From positions 1-7,240 of the forward strand of contig DAIETC010000106.1 of assembly GCA_027345905.1 (NCBI GenBank): a DNA stretch of 7,240 nt, given 5' to 3'. Shown here one piece after another: positions 1-5,880 of the stretch. Each line of letters opens with the position of its first letter. Position 1 is the stretch's first letter. Source of the DNA: Kineosporiaceae bacterium. Its GTDB lineage: Bacteria > Actinomycetota > Actinomycetes > Actinomycetales > Angustibacteraceae. Under the pieces are notes generated by a model, which saw only the letters and a program-made list of their open reading frames with translations, searched no databases and was not told the origin of the DNA. The position numbers were made by a program, and so were the translations under genes.

Positions 1-668
1 GCACCCAGGTGCTGGACGCCACCGAGTCCGACCTCGGTGGGTACAAGGACATCTCGATCGCGGTCAAGTCCCGCGGGACGCCGGCGCCGGGCGCGGGCGT
101 CTGGTCGCGGCTGAAGTACGAGGGCGGGGTGCACCGCGTGCAGCGGGTGCCGGTCACCGAGTCGCAGGGCCGGATCCACACCTCGGCCGCCGGCGTGCTC
201 GTGATGCCCGAGCCGGACGAGGAGGTCGAGCTGGAGATCGGGCCGAACGACCTGCGCATCGACGTGTTCCGCTCCTCGGGCCCGGGCGGGCAGAGCGTGA
301 ACACCACCGACTCCGCCGTGCGGATCACGCACCTGCCGACGGGCACCGTGGTGTCCTGCCAGAACGAGAAGAGCCAGCTGCAGAACCGCGAGCAGGCCAT
401 GCGGATCCTGCGGGCCCGGCTGCACGCCCTGGCCCAGGAGGCGGCAGACGCCGAGGCGTCTGCCGCCCGGCGCAGCCAGATCCGCACCGTCGACCGCTCG
501 GAGCGGATCCGCACCTACAACTTCGCCGAGAACCGGATCAACGACCACCGCACCGGCTTCAAGGCGTACAACCTGGATGCGGTGCTGGACGGTGACCTGG
601 ACGCGGTGGTCGAGTCGGCGGTCCGCGCGGACGAGGCGGCTCGGCTGGGCGCTATGGGGGAGGGGTGA
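1..668 (+). CDS. prfA: Peptide chain release factor 1 (5' end missing)
   Basis: This class I release factor reads UAA and UAG stop codons on the ribosome and triggers hydrolysis of the finished peptide. The window holds the C-terminal part of about 221 residues. The frame is open from base 3 and ends at TGA 666-668. The RF1-type stop-recognition tripeptide is visible as PVT at bases 150-158, in the context RVPVTESQGRIHTSA (PxT is RF1; RF2 has SPF). The catalytic GGQ is at bases 285-293, in SGPGGQSVNTTDSAVRITH. By alignment from memory with E. coli RF1 (PAT 188-190, GGQ 233-235), about 138 residues lie upstream of the window. The basic stretch NEKSQLQNREQAMRILRARL follows, as expected for domain 3. 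The stop overlaps the start of prmC, whose product methylates the GGQ glutamine. The GTG at 9 is an internal valine codon, not a start. Confidence 0.97.
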   Translation, partial: TQVLDATESDLGGYKDISIAVKSRGTPAPGAGVWSRLKYEGGVHRVQRVPVTESQGRIHTSAAGVLVMPEPDEEVELEIGPNDLRIDVFRSSGPGGQSVNTTDSAVRITHLPTGTVVSCQNEKSQLQNREQAMRILRARLHALAQEAADAEASAARRSQIRTVDRSERIRTYNFAENRINDHRTGFKAYNLDAVLDGDLDAVVESAVRADEAARLGAMGEG

Positions 669-1555
669 GCAGCCTTGCGCTCACGCTGCGGGCGGCCACC
701 AGCCGGCTCGAGTCGGCCGCAGTGCCAAGTGCGCGCCACGACGCCGAGGCGCTCGCGGCACACGTGCTGGGTCGCTCGCGGACGCAGGTCGCGACCGCCG
801 CGCTGCGCGGTGACGATGCCGATCTCGGGGAGCGCTTCGAGGCACTGGTCGACGAGCGGGCGCGGCGCGTGCCGCTGCAGCACCTAGTCGGGACGGCGCC
901 GTTTCGCGACCTGGTCCTGGACGTCGGCCCCGGAGTCTTCGTCCCGCGCCCAGAGACCGAGCTGGTCGCCGAAGCCGTTGTCGCAGAGGCCATGCGGCTG
1001 CAGGGCGGTGGGGATCGTCCCTGTGTCGTCGACCTGTGCGCGGGGTCGGGTGCCATCGCCTTGGCGGTGGCCACCGAGGTGCCCGCTGCCGACCTCCATG
1101 CGGTCGAGCTGTCGGCGCAGGCATGTGCGTGGGCCCGGCGCAACACCGAGCGGCTCGCGCCCGGGCTCGACCTGCGGCTCGGTGACTGTGCGACGGCGTT
1201 CGATGACCTGGACGGTGACGTCGACGTCGTCGCCAGCAACCCGCCGTACGTGCCGCCGGGCGCCACGCCGCTCGAGCCCGAGGTGCGCGACCACGACCCT
1301 GCGGTGGCGCTGTACGGCGGCGGTCCCGACGGGTTGGACGTGCCGCGGCAGGTGTTGTTGACCGCGGCCCGGCTGCTGCGGCCGGGGGGGCTGCTGGTGA
1401 TGGAGCACGCCGACGTCCAGCAGGGTGCATTGCTGCGAACGCTGCGGTCCTCGGGGTCATGGCGTGCCGAAGAGGGGCACCGCGACCTCGCCGGGCGCCC
1501 GCGGTTCGTGACCGCCCGCAGGCGTGGCGCCGCGATGACAGGATCGGCCTGGTGA
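665..1555 (+). CDS. prmC: Release factor glutamine methyltransferase
   Basis: PrmC (HemK) uses S-adenosylmethionine to N5-methylate the glutamine of the GGQ motif in release factors, which raises termination efficiency. The 296-residue product is of ordinary family length. A helical N-terminal substrate-binding domain covers roughly residues 1-90. The linker ends in VPRPETELV (PRPETE at 94-99). The SAM-binding motif I is DLCAGSGAIA from residue 123, and the signature NPPY at 192-195 binds the target glutamine amide. I chose GTG 665 because it overlaps the prfA stop as GTGA, has a purine-rich GGGGGAGGGG just upstream at about 655-665, and gives a standard N-terminus (LRAATSRLESAAVPSARHDA). The substrate gene prfA lies directly before it, which supports the assignment. 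The last dozen residues are poorly conserved in character. The gene ends by overlapping the next start by four bases. Confidence 0.96.
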   Translation: MSSLALTLRAATSRLESAAVPSARHDAEALAAHVLGRSRTQVATAALRGDDADLGERFEALVDERARRVPLQHLVGTAPFRDLVLDVGPGVFVPRPETELVAEAVVAEAMRLQGGGDRPCVVDLCAGSGAIALAVATEVPAADLHAVELSAQACAWARRNTERLAPGLDLRLGDCATAFDDLDGDVDVVASNPPYVPPGATPLEPEVRDHDPAVALYGGGPDGLDVPRQVLLTAARLLRPGGLLVMEHADVQQGALLRTLRSSGSWRAEEGHRDLAGRPRFVTARRRGAAMTGSAW

Positions 1556-2202
1556 GGACCATCCAGACCGGCACGGACGAGGGCCGGACGACGGGAGCCC
1601 GGCTGGCCGCGGACGCCGTACAGCGCGGCGAGGTGGTGGTGCTGCCGACCGACACCGTGTACGGCGTCGGGGCGGACGCCTTCGACCCCGGCGCGGTCGC
1701 TCGGGTTCTGGCGGCCAAGGGACGCGGACGCGACATGCCGCCACCCGTCCTGGTGCCGCATGCGCGGACCCTGGACGGCCTGGCGACCCAGGTGCCAGAT
1801 GATGCCCGCGAGCTGATCGCCGCGTTCTGGCCCGGCCCGCTCACCCTGGTATGCCGCGCGCAGCCCTCGCTGCGCTGGGACCTGGGCGACACGGGCGGCA
1901 CCGTGGCGCTGCGGATGCCGCTGCACCGGGTGGCCCTGGCCGTGCTCGAGCTCACCGGCCCGCTGGCGGTCACCAGCGCCAACCGAACCGGGCGCCCCCC
2001 GGCCACGACCTGCGACGAGGCGGTCGAGCAGCTGGGCGAGGCGGTGTCGGTCTACCTGGACGCCGGTCCGAGCCCGGCCGGCCTGGCGTCCACGATCGTG
2101 GACGTCACCGGTGCCCTGCCCCGGGTGCTGCGCCTGGGCGCGCTGTCCCTGGAGCGGCTGCGCGCCGTCGTCCCAAGCCTCGAAAGCCCCCTTCCGACGT
2201 GA
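1552..2202 (+). CDS. L-threonylcarbamoyladenylate synthase (YrdC/Sua5 family)
   Basis: The product is a single YrdC domain of about 216 residues. This family makes threonylcarbamoyl-AMP from threonine, bicarbonate and ATP, the first step of the t6A37 modification of ANN-decoding tRNAs. Visible family features are GEVVVLPTDTVYGVGADA near the N-terminus, the KxR motif at residues 56-58 (KGRGRDMPPPVLV), FWPGPLTLV, and the SxN nucleotide-site motif at 142-144 (VTSANRTG). It lacks the extra C-terminal Sua5 domain, so it is the short TsaC/YwlC type. The frame is open further upstream to GTG 1459, but that would add 31 residues lying wholly inside prmC. GTG 1552 forms a GTGA overlap with the prmC stop and puts the first strand at the usual distance, so I prefer it. 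Family members usually read KGRPRDKPL, so the glycine and extra proline here are mild departures. tsaC, sua5 and ywlC are all used as symbols. Confidence 0.93.
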   Translation: MRTIQTGTDEGRTTGARLAADAVQRGEVVVLPTDTVYGVGADAFDPGAVARVLAAKGRGRDMPPPVLVPHARTLDGLATQVPDDARELIAAFWPGPLTLVCRAQPSLRWDLGDTGGTVALRMPLHRVALAVLELTGPLAVTSANRTGRPPATTCDEAVEQLGEAVSVYLDAGPSPAGLASTIVDVTGALPRVLRLGALSLERLRAVVPSLESPLPT

Positions 2203-2208
2203 TCGCGC

Positions 2209-2284
2209 AAAGCACGCGAACGCGTGGTTTGTGACGCGGGTCCGCGTCACAAACCAACATGCGGCATGCGTTACGTGGTCACGT
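2209..2284. repeat. Cluster of four inverted repeats before glyA
   Basis: Four dyads lie nearly end to end. They are AAAgCACGCG-AA-CGCGTGgTTT (2209-2230, one mismatched pair), the 15-bp dyad at 2225-2256, CATGC-G-GCATG (2258-2268) and ACGTG-GT-CACGT (2273-2284). The first shares bases 2225-2230 with the second, so in RNA they could not both form fully. The two short dyads could be chance in GC-rich DNA; the long one is not. Confidence 0.45.
2225..2256 (+). terminator. Perfect 15-bp inverted repeat, probable terminator after the prfA-prmC-tsaC cluster
   Basis: The left arm (2225-2239, TGGTTTGTGACGCGG) and right arm (2242-2256, CCGCGTCACAAACCA) are perfect reverse complements around GT. As RNA this would be a 14-bp stem with a GGUC tetraloop. 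It begins 22 bases after the tsaC-type stop codon. No U-tract follows, so it would be the U-less type often reported in high-GC actinobacteria. Alternatively it is an operator: it contains TGTGA and TCACA, but 12 bases apart rather than the 6 of a Crp site. Confidence 0.55.
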
Positions 2285-2339
2285 CGGGGCACAGGTCGAC
2301 ACGGGCGCGGCCGGGCACCGGATGCTGACGTCCAGGGCC

Positions 2340-2345
2340 TAGAGT
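2340..2345 (+). promoter_or_regulatory. Candidate -10 box for glyA
   Basis: TAGAGT at 2340-2345 fits the actinobacterial housekeeping TANNNT -10 pattern and lies 63 bases before the glyA ATG, after the probable terminator. No convincing -35 is present at 16-18 bases upstream. An alternative is TTGACC (2361-2366) as a -35, but the matching -10 (TGACCT, 2384-2389) is poor. A promoter is expected here because glyA follows a terminator-like dyad. Confidence 0.3.
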
Positions 2346-2372
2346 TGGCGCGACCTGCCTTTGACCGACTGA

Positions 2373-2399
2373 CTTTCGACCCCTGACCTCGAGCACGAG
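2373..2399 (+). repeat. Leader repeat, copy 1 (upstream of glyA)
   Basis: The first 17 bases, CTTTCGACCCCTGACCT, recur exactly at 6948-6964 in front of atpF. Extending to 27 bases gives 25 matches, ending in CACGAG. In this copy the repeat ends 9 bases before the glyA ATG and runs into the purine-rich GAGAG that probably serves as its ribosome binding site. Confidence 0.7.
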
Positions 2400-2408
2400 A
2401 GCGAGCGC

Positions 2409-3686
2409 ATGAGCCAGACCTTCTGGGGCCCGGACTTCGAGGCCTTGCAGCGCGAGGACCCGCAGATCGCCGATGTGCTGCTGGGGGAGCTCGAGCGGCT
2501 GCGCGGCGGTCTGCAGCTGATCGCCAGCGAGAACTTCACCTCGCCGGCGGTGCTGGCCGCGCTGGGCTCGACGTTGAGCAACAAGTACGCCGAGGGCTAC
2601 CCGGGACGGCGCTACTACGGCGGGTGCGCCGAGGTCGACAAGGCCGAAGAGATCGGCATCGCCCGCGCCAAGGAGCTGTTCGGCGCCGAGCACGCCAACC
2701 TGCAGCCGCACTCGGGGGCCAACGCCAACCTCGCGGCGTACGGCGCCTTCTGTCAGCCCGGCGACACCATCTTGGCGATGAGCCTGCCGCACGGCGGGCA
2801 CCTGACGCACGGCGCCAAGGTCAGCTTCAGCGGCAAGTGGTTCAACGCCGTCCACTACGGGGTCAACCCGGCGAGCGAGCACATCGACTACGACCAGGTG
2901 CGCGACCTGGCCCGCGAGCACCGCCCGAAGATGATCATCTGTGGCGGCTCGGCGATCCCGCGGCTGATCGACTTCGCAGCCTTCCGCGAGATCGCCGACG
3001 AGGTCGGCGCTGTCCTCATGGTCGACGCCGCGCACTTCATCGGCCTGGTCGCCGGCAAGGCGATCCCGAGCCCGGTGCCCTACGCCGACGTGGTGACCTT
3101 CACCACGCACAAGGTGCTGCGTGGCCCGCGCGGCGGGATGATCGTCTGTAAGGCCGAGCACGCGGCGAAGATCGACAAGGCCGCCTTCCCGATGATGCAG
3201 GGCGGCCCGCTGATGCACGCCGTGGCGGCCAAGGCGGTTAACCTCAAGGAGTGCCTGACGCCGGCGTACCAGCAGTACGCCAAAGACGTCATCGCCAACG
3301 CCCAGGCCCTGACCGCCAGCCTGGCCGAGCAGGGGATGCGCCCGGTTACCGGGGGCACCGACACCCACCTGGCGCTGCTTGACCTGCAGGGCACCGGCGT
3401 CACCGGCAAGGAGGCCGAGGCGCGCTGCGACGCCGCCGGTATCGTGCTGAACAAGAACGCGATCCCGAACGACCCGCAGCCGCCGAGCATCGCCTCCGGC
3501 ATCCGGGTGGGCAGCCCCTCGGTCACCACGCAGGGCATGGGTGCGGAGCAGATGAGCCAGATCGGTGCCCTCATCGGGCGCGCGGTCAAGGGCTCGGACG
3601 CCGACCCCGACCACCCGGTCGCCCGCGAGGTCCGCGCGGCGGTCGGCGAGCTCGTCGCGGCCTTCCCTGCCTACCCCCGCGGCTGA
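2409..3686 (+). CDS. glyA: Serine hydroxymethyltransferase
   Basis: This PLP enzyme interconverts serine plus tetrahydrofolate with glycine plus 5,10-methylene-tetrahydrofolate in the cytoplasm, and is the main source of one-carbon units. The 425-residue length is typical. Visible sites are NKYAEGYPGRRYYGG (Y60, E62), LPHGGHLTHG (H128, stacks on the cofactor), VDAAH (D206, H209), the Schiff-base lysine K235 in TTHKVLRGPRGG, MQGGPL, and the carboxylate-binding arginine R366 in SGIRVGSPSVTTQG. All catalytic residues that I can place are present. The ATG at 2409 has GAGAG at 2397-2401 with 7-base spacing and gives the usual N-terminus. It is separated from the gene before it by a 206-base gap with a terminator-like dyad and a candidate promoter, and from wecA after it by only 51 bases, so it may be co-transcribed with wecA. 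FPMMQGG and AHFIGLVA vary slightly from the common FPGxQGG and AHxAGLVA. Confidence 0.97.
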   Translation: MSQTFWGPDFEALQREDPQIADVLLGELERLRGGLQLIASENFTSPAVLAALGSTLSNKYAEGYPGRRYYGGCAEVDKAEEIGIARAKELFGAEHANLQPHSGANANLAAYGAFCQPGDTILAMSLPHGGHLTHGAKVSFSGKWFNAVHYGVNPASEHIDYDQVRDLAREHRPKMIICGGSAIPRLIDFAAFREIADEVGAVLMVDAAHFIGLVAGKAIPSPVPYADVVTFTTHKVLRGPRGGMIVCKAEHAAKIDKAAFPMMQGGPLMHAVAAKAVNLKECLTPAYQQYAKDVIANAQALTASLAEQGMRPVTGGTDTHLALLDLQGTGVTGKEAEARCDAAGIVLNKNAIPNDPQPPSIASGIRVGSPSVTTQGMGAEQMSQIGALIGRAVKGSDADPDHPVAREVRAAVGELVAAFPAYPRG

Positions 3687-3737
3687 CCCGAGCAGCCGCC
3701 GGGCCATGGCCGGGCCAGGACCAAGGGGGAGCGCCGC

Positions 3738-4859
3738 GTGCGCGAGTACCTGTTCGTCCTGATGTTCGCGGCCGCCGTGACCTACCTGCTGACACCCGTC
3801 GTGCGGACGCTGGCGATCCGCTTCGGGGCCCTGACCCCGGTGCGCGACCGCGACGTGCACGCCGTCCCCACCCCACGCCTCGGCGGGACGGCGATCTTCC
3901 TGGGGTTCGCCACGGCCGTGCTGGTCGCCAGCCATCTGCCGTTCCTGTCCTCGGTATCGCAGGACTCCACCGACCTGCGCGCGGTGCTGCTCGGTGGCGG
4001 GCTGGTGTGCCTGCTCGGCGTCGCCGACGACATCTGGGGCCTGGACGCCGTCACGAAGCTGGCCGGGCAGGTACTCGCCGCCGGGGTGATGGCCGCGCAG
4101 GGCGTGCAGCTGCTGTCGCTGCCGATCTTCGGGGTGACCTACCTGCCGACACCGGTGATGGTGACGATCACCGTCCTGCTCGTGGTGGTGACGATGAACG
4201 CCGTGAACTTCGTCGACGGGCTGGACGGGCTCGCCGCCGGCATCGTCGGGATCGCCGCCATCGGCTTCTTCGCCTACGCCTACAGCATCTCCAAGGACTA
4301 CTCCGCCAACGGGGTGTTCTCGATCGCCTCACTGGTCGCCGTGGCCCTGATCGGGTGCTGTGTCGGGTTCTTGCCGCACAACTTCAACCCGGCCCGGATC
4401 TTCATGGGCGACAGCGGTTCGATGCTGCTGGGGTTGCTGCTGTCGGCCGCGACCATCTCGCTGATCGGCAATGTCGACCCCTCGACGGTCAGCGCCCAAA
4501 GCGCCGGGCGGCTGCCATCGTACCTGCTCTACGCCTTCCCGGTGCTGATGCCGGTAGCGGTGCTCGTCGTGCCGCTGCTCGACCTGGTCCTCGCGATTGT
4601 CCGCCGCACCCGCGCCGGCCGTCGTCCCTGGCATCCCGACGCCGAACACCTGCACCACCAGCTGCTCTCGCTCGGTCACAGTCACACCGGAGCCGTCGTC
4701 GTCCTGTACGTGTGGACGGCGCTGGTCGCCTGGGGTGCGGCCGCCCTGGCGCTGCTGCCGGTCGTGTGGGCACTGGCCCTGGCGTCCGCGCTGCTGGCGC
4801 TGGCATCGGTGCTGACGATTCGCGGGCCCCGGGCTGGACGACCGGTGCAGCGCTTGTGA
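3738..4859 (+). CDS. wecA: Undecaprenyl-phosphate GlcNAc-1-phosphate transferase (WecA/Rfe family)
   Basis: This integral membrane enzyme moves a sugar-1-phosphate from a UDP-sugar, probably UDP-GlcNAc, to a polyprenyl phosphate. In actinobacteria this starts the linker of cell-wall glycans such as arabinogalactan, or teichoic-acid-like polymers. The 373-residue protein is almost wholly hydrophobic segments with conserved cytoplasmic loops. These are HAVPTPRLGG (41-50), the Mg-binding DD at 97-98 (GVADDIWGLD), NFVDGLDGLAAG (157-168), FMGDSGS (222-228) and HLHH (304-307). MraY paralogs lack this HLHH form and carry other motifs, so peptidoglycan MraY is unlikely. The GTG start at 3738 has AGGGGGA at 3724-3730 with 7-base spacing. 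It lies 51 bases after glyA and just before the atp leader, its usual actinobacterial neighbourhood. Its TGA stop is inside the Crp-like dyad. The exact donor and acceptor cannot be read from the sequence. Confidence 0.92.
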   Translation: MREYLFVLMFAAAVTYLLTPVVRTLAIRFGALTPVRDRDVHAVPTPRLGGTAIFLGFATAVLVASHLPFLSSVSQDSTDLRAVLLGGGLVCLLGVADDIWGLDAVTKLAGQVLAAGVMAAQGVQLLSLPIFGVTYLPTPVMVTITVLLVVVTMNAVNFVDGLDGLAAGIVGIAAIGFFAYAYSISKDYSANGVFSIASLVAVALIGCCVGFLPHNFNPARIFMGDSGSMLLGLLLSAATISLIGNVDPSTVSAQSAGRLPSYLLYAFPVLMPVAVLVVPLLDLVLAIVRRTRAGRRPWHPDAEHLHHQLLSLGHSHTGAVVVLYVWTALVAWGAAALALLPVVWALALASALLALASVLTIRGPRAGRPVQRL

Positions 4860-4874
4860 TAGCGTTCACAAGCG
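4851..4874. promoter_or_regulatory. Candidate Crp/GlxR-type operator at the wecA end, before the atp operon
   Basis: Perfect 9-bp arms, CGCTTGTGA (4851-4859) and TCACAAGCG (4866-4874), flank a 6-base centre TAGCGT. The core at 4855-4870 is an exact TGTGA-N6-TCACA, the consensus for the Crp family including mycobacterial Crp and corynebacterial GlxR. It contains the wecA stop codon. Its centre is about 104 bases upstream of the start point inferred from the TAGGCT box. It could also fold as a 9-bp, 6-base-loop hairpin, but no U-run follows. The sequence match is seen; the binding is inferred. Confidence 0.6.
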
Positions 4875-4933
4875 ATGTGGCGTCGGGTTCCGGCCCTGGT
4901 GCCGGCGCACCTTGATCCCCGCTTGACCGGTAC

Positions 4934-4960
4934 GTGACCATCGAGCACAGCATCTAGGCT
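4934..4960 (+). promoter_or_regulatory. Candidate atp operon promoter
   Basis: TAGGCT at 4955-4960 fits the actinobacterial TANNNT -10 pattern. GTGACC at 4934-4939 is a possible -35 with a slightly short 15-base spacer. Transcription would start near 4967, leaving a leader of roughly 125 bases before atpI. TTGACC at 4923-4928 is a better -35 by sequence but is too far away (26 bases). Confidence 0.35.
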
Positions 4961-5007
4961 GTCCTCGACCACACGCACCAGCTCGACGATCCTGCTCGAC
5001 GACCGCT

Positions 5008-5043
5008 TGCAGTCCGACCACCACCTGCAGTCCGACCACCACC
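5008..5043 (+). repeat. 18-base tandem direct repeat in the atpI leader
   Basis: TGCAGTCCGACCACCACC occurs twice head to tail (5008-5025 and 5026-5043) with no mismatch. A degraded third copy may follow (TGC at 5044, then CTGACCACC near 5053-5061). It lies between the candidate promoter and the atpI ribosome binding site, so it is transcribed but probably not translated. Confidence 0.85.
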
Positions 5044-5090
5044 TGCCCAGACCTGACCACCCCCGAGCCGCCGAAAGGCAGGCCCCCGCG

Positions 5091-5543
5091 ATGGCCAAGG
5101 ATGTCCGCGCCACCGATGCGCTCAAGCGTGCCACCGCTGGGCGCGCGGGCGATCCGTTCGGTGCGCTGCTGCGTGGCTCGCTGGTGCCCACTGTGCTGGT
5201 AGCCGCCCTGGTCGTGGCCGGCGGCGCCCTGTTCGGCGCCCGTGCCGCCTGGTCGGCAGTGCTGGGCGCCGCACTGGTGATCGGCTTATTCTCGGTGAGC
5301 CTGTTGGTGATGCGCCGCACGGCCCACGTCGACCCCGCCACGGCAATGGCCATCGTGCTCGCCACGTACACCCTCAAGATCCTGGCTCTCGGGATCGTCC
5401 TGGTCCTGCTGCGCGACGCTGCGTGGCTCGACGGTCGCGCGCTGGCCTGCAACGTCATCGCCTGCACTCTCGTGTGGCTCGCCACCGAGCTGCGCGCCTT
5501 CACCCGGCTGCGGATCCCGGTCACCGACGCGGGTGCGCCATGA
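5091..5543 (+). CDS. atpI: ATP synthase protein I (AtpI-like)
   Basis: This is a small membrane protein of 150 residues with four predicted transmembrane helices, at about 30-49, 53-73, 84-107 and 116-136, after a basic soluble N-terminus. AtpI proteins are accessory factors of the ATP synthase, linked to c-ring assembly or stability in some bacteria. They are not part of the catalytic complex and are poorly conserved. Supporting signs are the layout, the lysine inside the third helix (YTLKI, K96), and the position just before the Fo genes. The frame is open upstream to TTG 5007, but ATG 5091 is better: AAAGG at 5074-5078 sits 12 bases ahead, and the extra residues would come from the tandem repeat (QSDHHL twice). 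It is probably the first gene of the atp operon. The assignment rests more on position and topology than on strong motifs. Confidence 0.82.
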   Translation: MAKDVRATDALKRATAGRAGDPFGALLRGSLVPTVLVAALVVAGGALFGARAAWSAVLGAALVIGLFSVSLLVMRRTAHVDPATAMAIVLATYTLKILALGIVLVLLRDAAWLDGRALACNVIACTLVWLATELRAFTRLRIPVTDAGAP

Positions 5544-5549
5544 TCGCCG

Positions 5550-5578
5550 TAGGCACTCGGGTGCGCTGCTGCTACGGT
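5550..5578 (+). promoter_or_regulatory. Possible internal promoter before atpZ
   Basis: TAGGCA (5550-5555, four of six matches to TTGACA), a 17-base spacer and TACGGT (5573-5578, TANNNT) form a reasonable sigma-A-like pair in the short atpI-atpZ gap. A start near 5585 would give an almost leaderless atpZ mRNA at ATG 5589. This is weak evidence from sequence alone, and such pairs arise by chance. Confidence 0.25.
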
Positions 5579-5588
5579 GAACGCCGCC

Positions 5589-5807
5589 ATGGACGGGTCA
5601 TCGGGACGCCGCGAGCCGGCGTCCGGCCGCGAGGCGGACCAGGCGTGGCGTTCCTTCGCCTACCTGCTCTCCGGGCCGTTGCTGTACGGCGGGGGCGGCC
5701 TGCTGCTCGACCGGTGGCTGGGCACCTCGTTCCTGCTCCCGGTGGGGATCGTCGGGGGAATGGCGCTGTCGATCTACCTGATCTGGTTCCGCTACGGTTC
5801 TCGCTGA
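5589..5807 (+). CDS. atpZ: AtpZ/AtpI-family small membrane protein
   Basis: This is a 72-residue protein with a polar N-terminus followed by two membrane helices in a tight hairpin. The family signature is clear: FAYLLSGPLLYGGGGLLLDR, then WLGTSFLLPVGIVGG and a basic YLIWFRYGSR end. The GPLLYGG and LLLDRWLGT elements are typical of the putative F1Fo-ATPase accessory subunit family. Members are encoded ahead of Fo genes; a role in assembly or in cation supply to the synthase has been proposed for some. Two starts are possible. ATG 5589 has GGTGA, part of the anti-SD complement, 8 bases ahead. GTG 5577 would add four residues and has no visible binding site. It lies 45 bases after atpI and 73 bases before atpB. 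An overlapping frame from ATG 5540, which makes an ATGA overlap with atpI, has no family features. Confidence 0.85.
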   Translation: MDGSSGRREPASGREADQAWRSFAYLLSGPLLYGGGGLLLDRWLGTSFLLPVGIVGGMALSIYLIWFRYGSR

Positions 5808-5812
5808 TCCAT

Positions 5813-5858
5813 CCGGCACCCTCCAGCCGGCCCGGTCGGCGAAGCGCCCCGCCGACCG
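5813..5858 (+). other. Two consecutive stem-loops in the atpZ-atpB gap
   Basis: CCGGC/GCCGG (5813-5817 and 5826-5830, 8-base loop) is followed two bases later by a stronger 9-bp stem, CGGTCGGCG/CGCCGACCG (5833-5841 and 5850-5858, 8-base loop). The second ends 12 bases before the atpB Shine-Dalgarno. No U-run follows, so an ordinary terminator is unlikely. An mRNA-processing or translation-tuning element is possible. Confidence 0.5.
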
Positions 5859-5880
5859 CACCGACGTCCGAGGAGATCGC

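Noticed and set aside
1459..1551. Upstream extension of the tsaC-type gene to GTG 1459
   Set aside because: It would lie wholly within prmC and adds low-complexity Arg/Pro residues. GTG 1552 gives the normal N-terminus and the GTGA overlap.
652..2292. Long reverse-strand open frame (546 codons) opposite prmC and the tsaC-type gene
   Set aside because: Composition is Arg/Ser/Pro/Ala-rich with no recognisable domain. It lies opposite two well-supported genes and is a usual shadow in high-GC DNA.
2203..2408. Glycine riboswitch or T-box before glyA
   Set aside because: I could not find the conserved glycine aptamer cores or T-box elements. The gap is explained by the inverted repeats and leader repeat only.
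3702..3711. Palindrome GGCCATGGCC between glyA and wecA, with GCCGGGCC direct repeats around it
   Set aside because: It is short and GC-rich, has no loop for a hairpin and is easily expected by chance; no link to a known site.
2271..3935. Long reverse-strand open frame (554 codons) opposite glyA and the wecA start
   Set aside because: It mirrors the glyA codon pattern, is rich in Gly/Arg/Val/His without motifs, and spans two real genes and their gap.
4981..5002. Direct repeat GCTCGACGA twice in the atp leader
   Set aside because: The units are only nine bases, separated by four bases, and of common composition; too weak to report as a feature.
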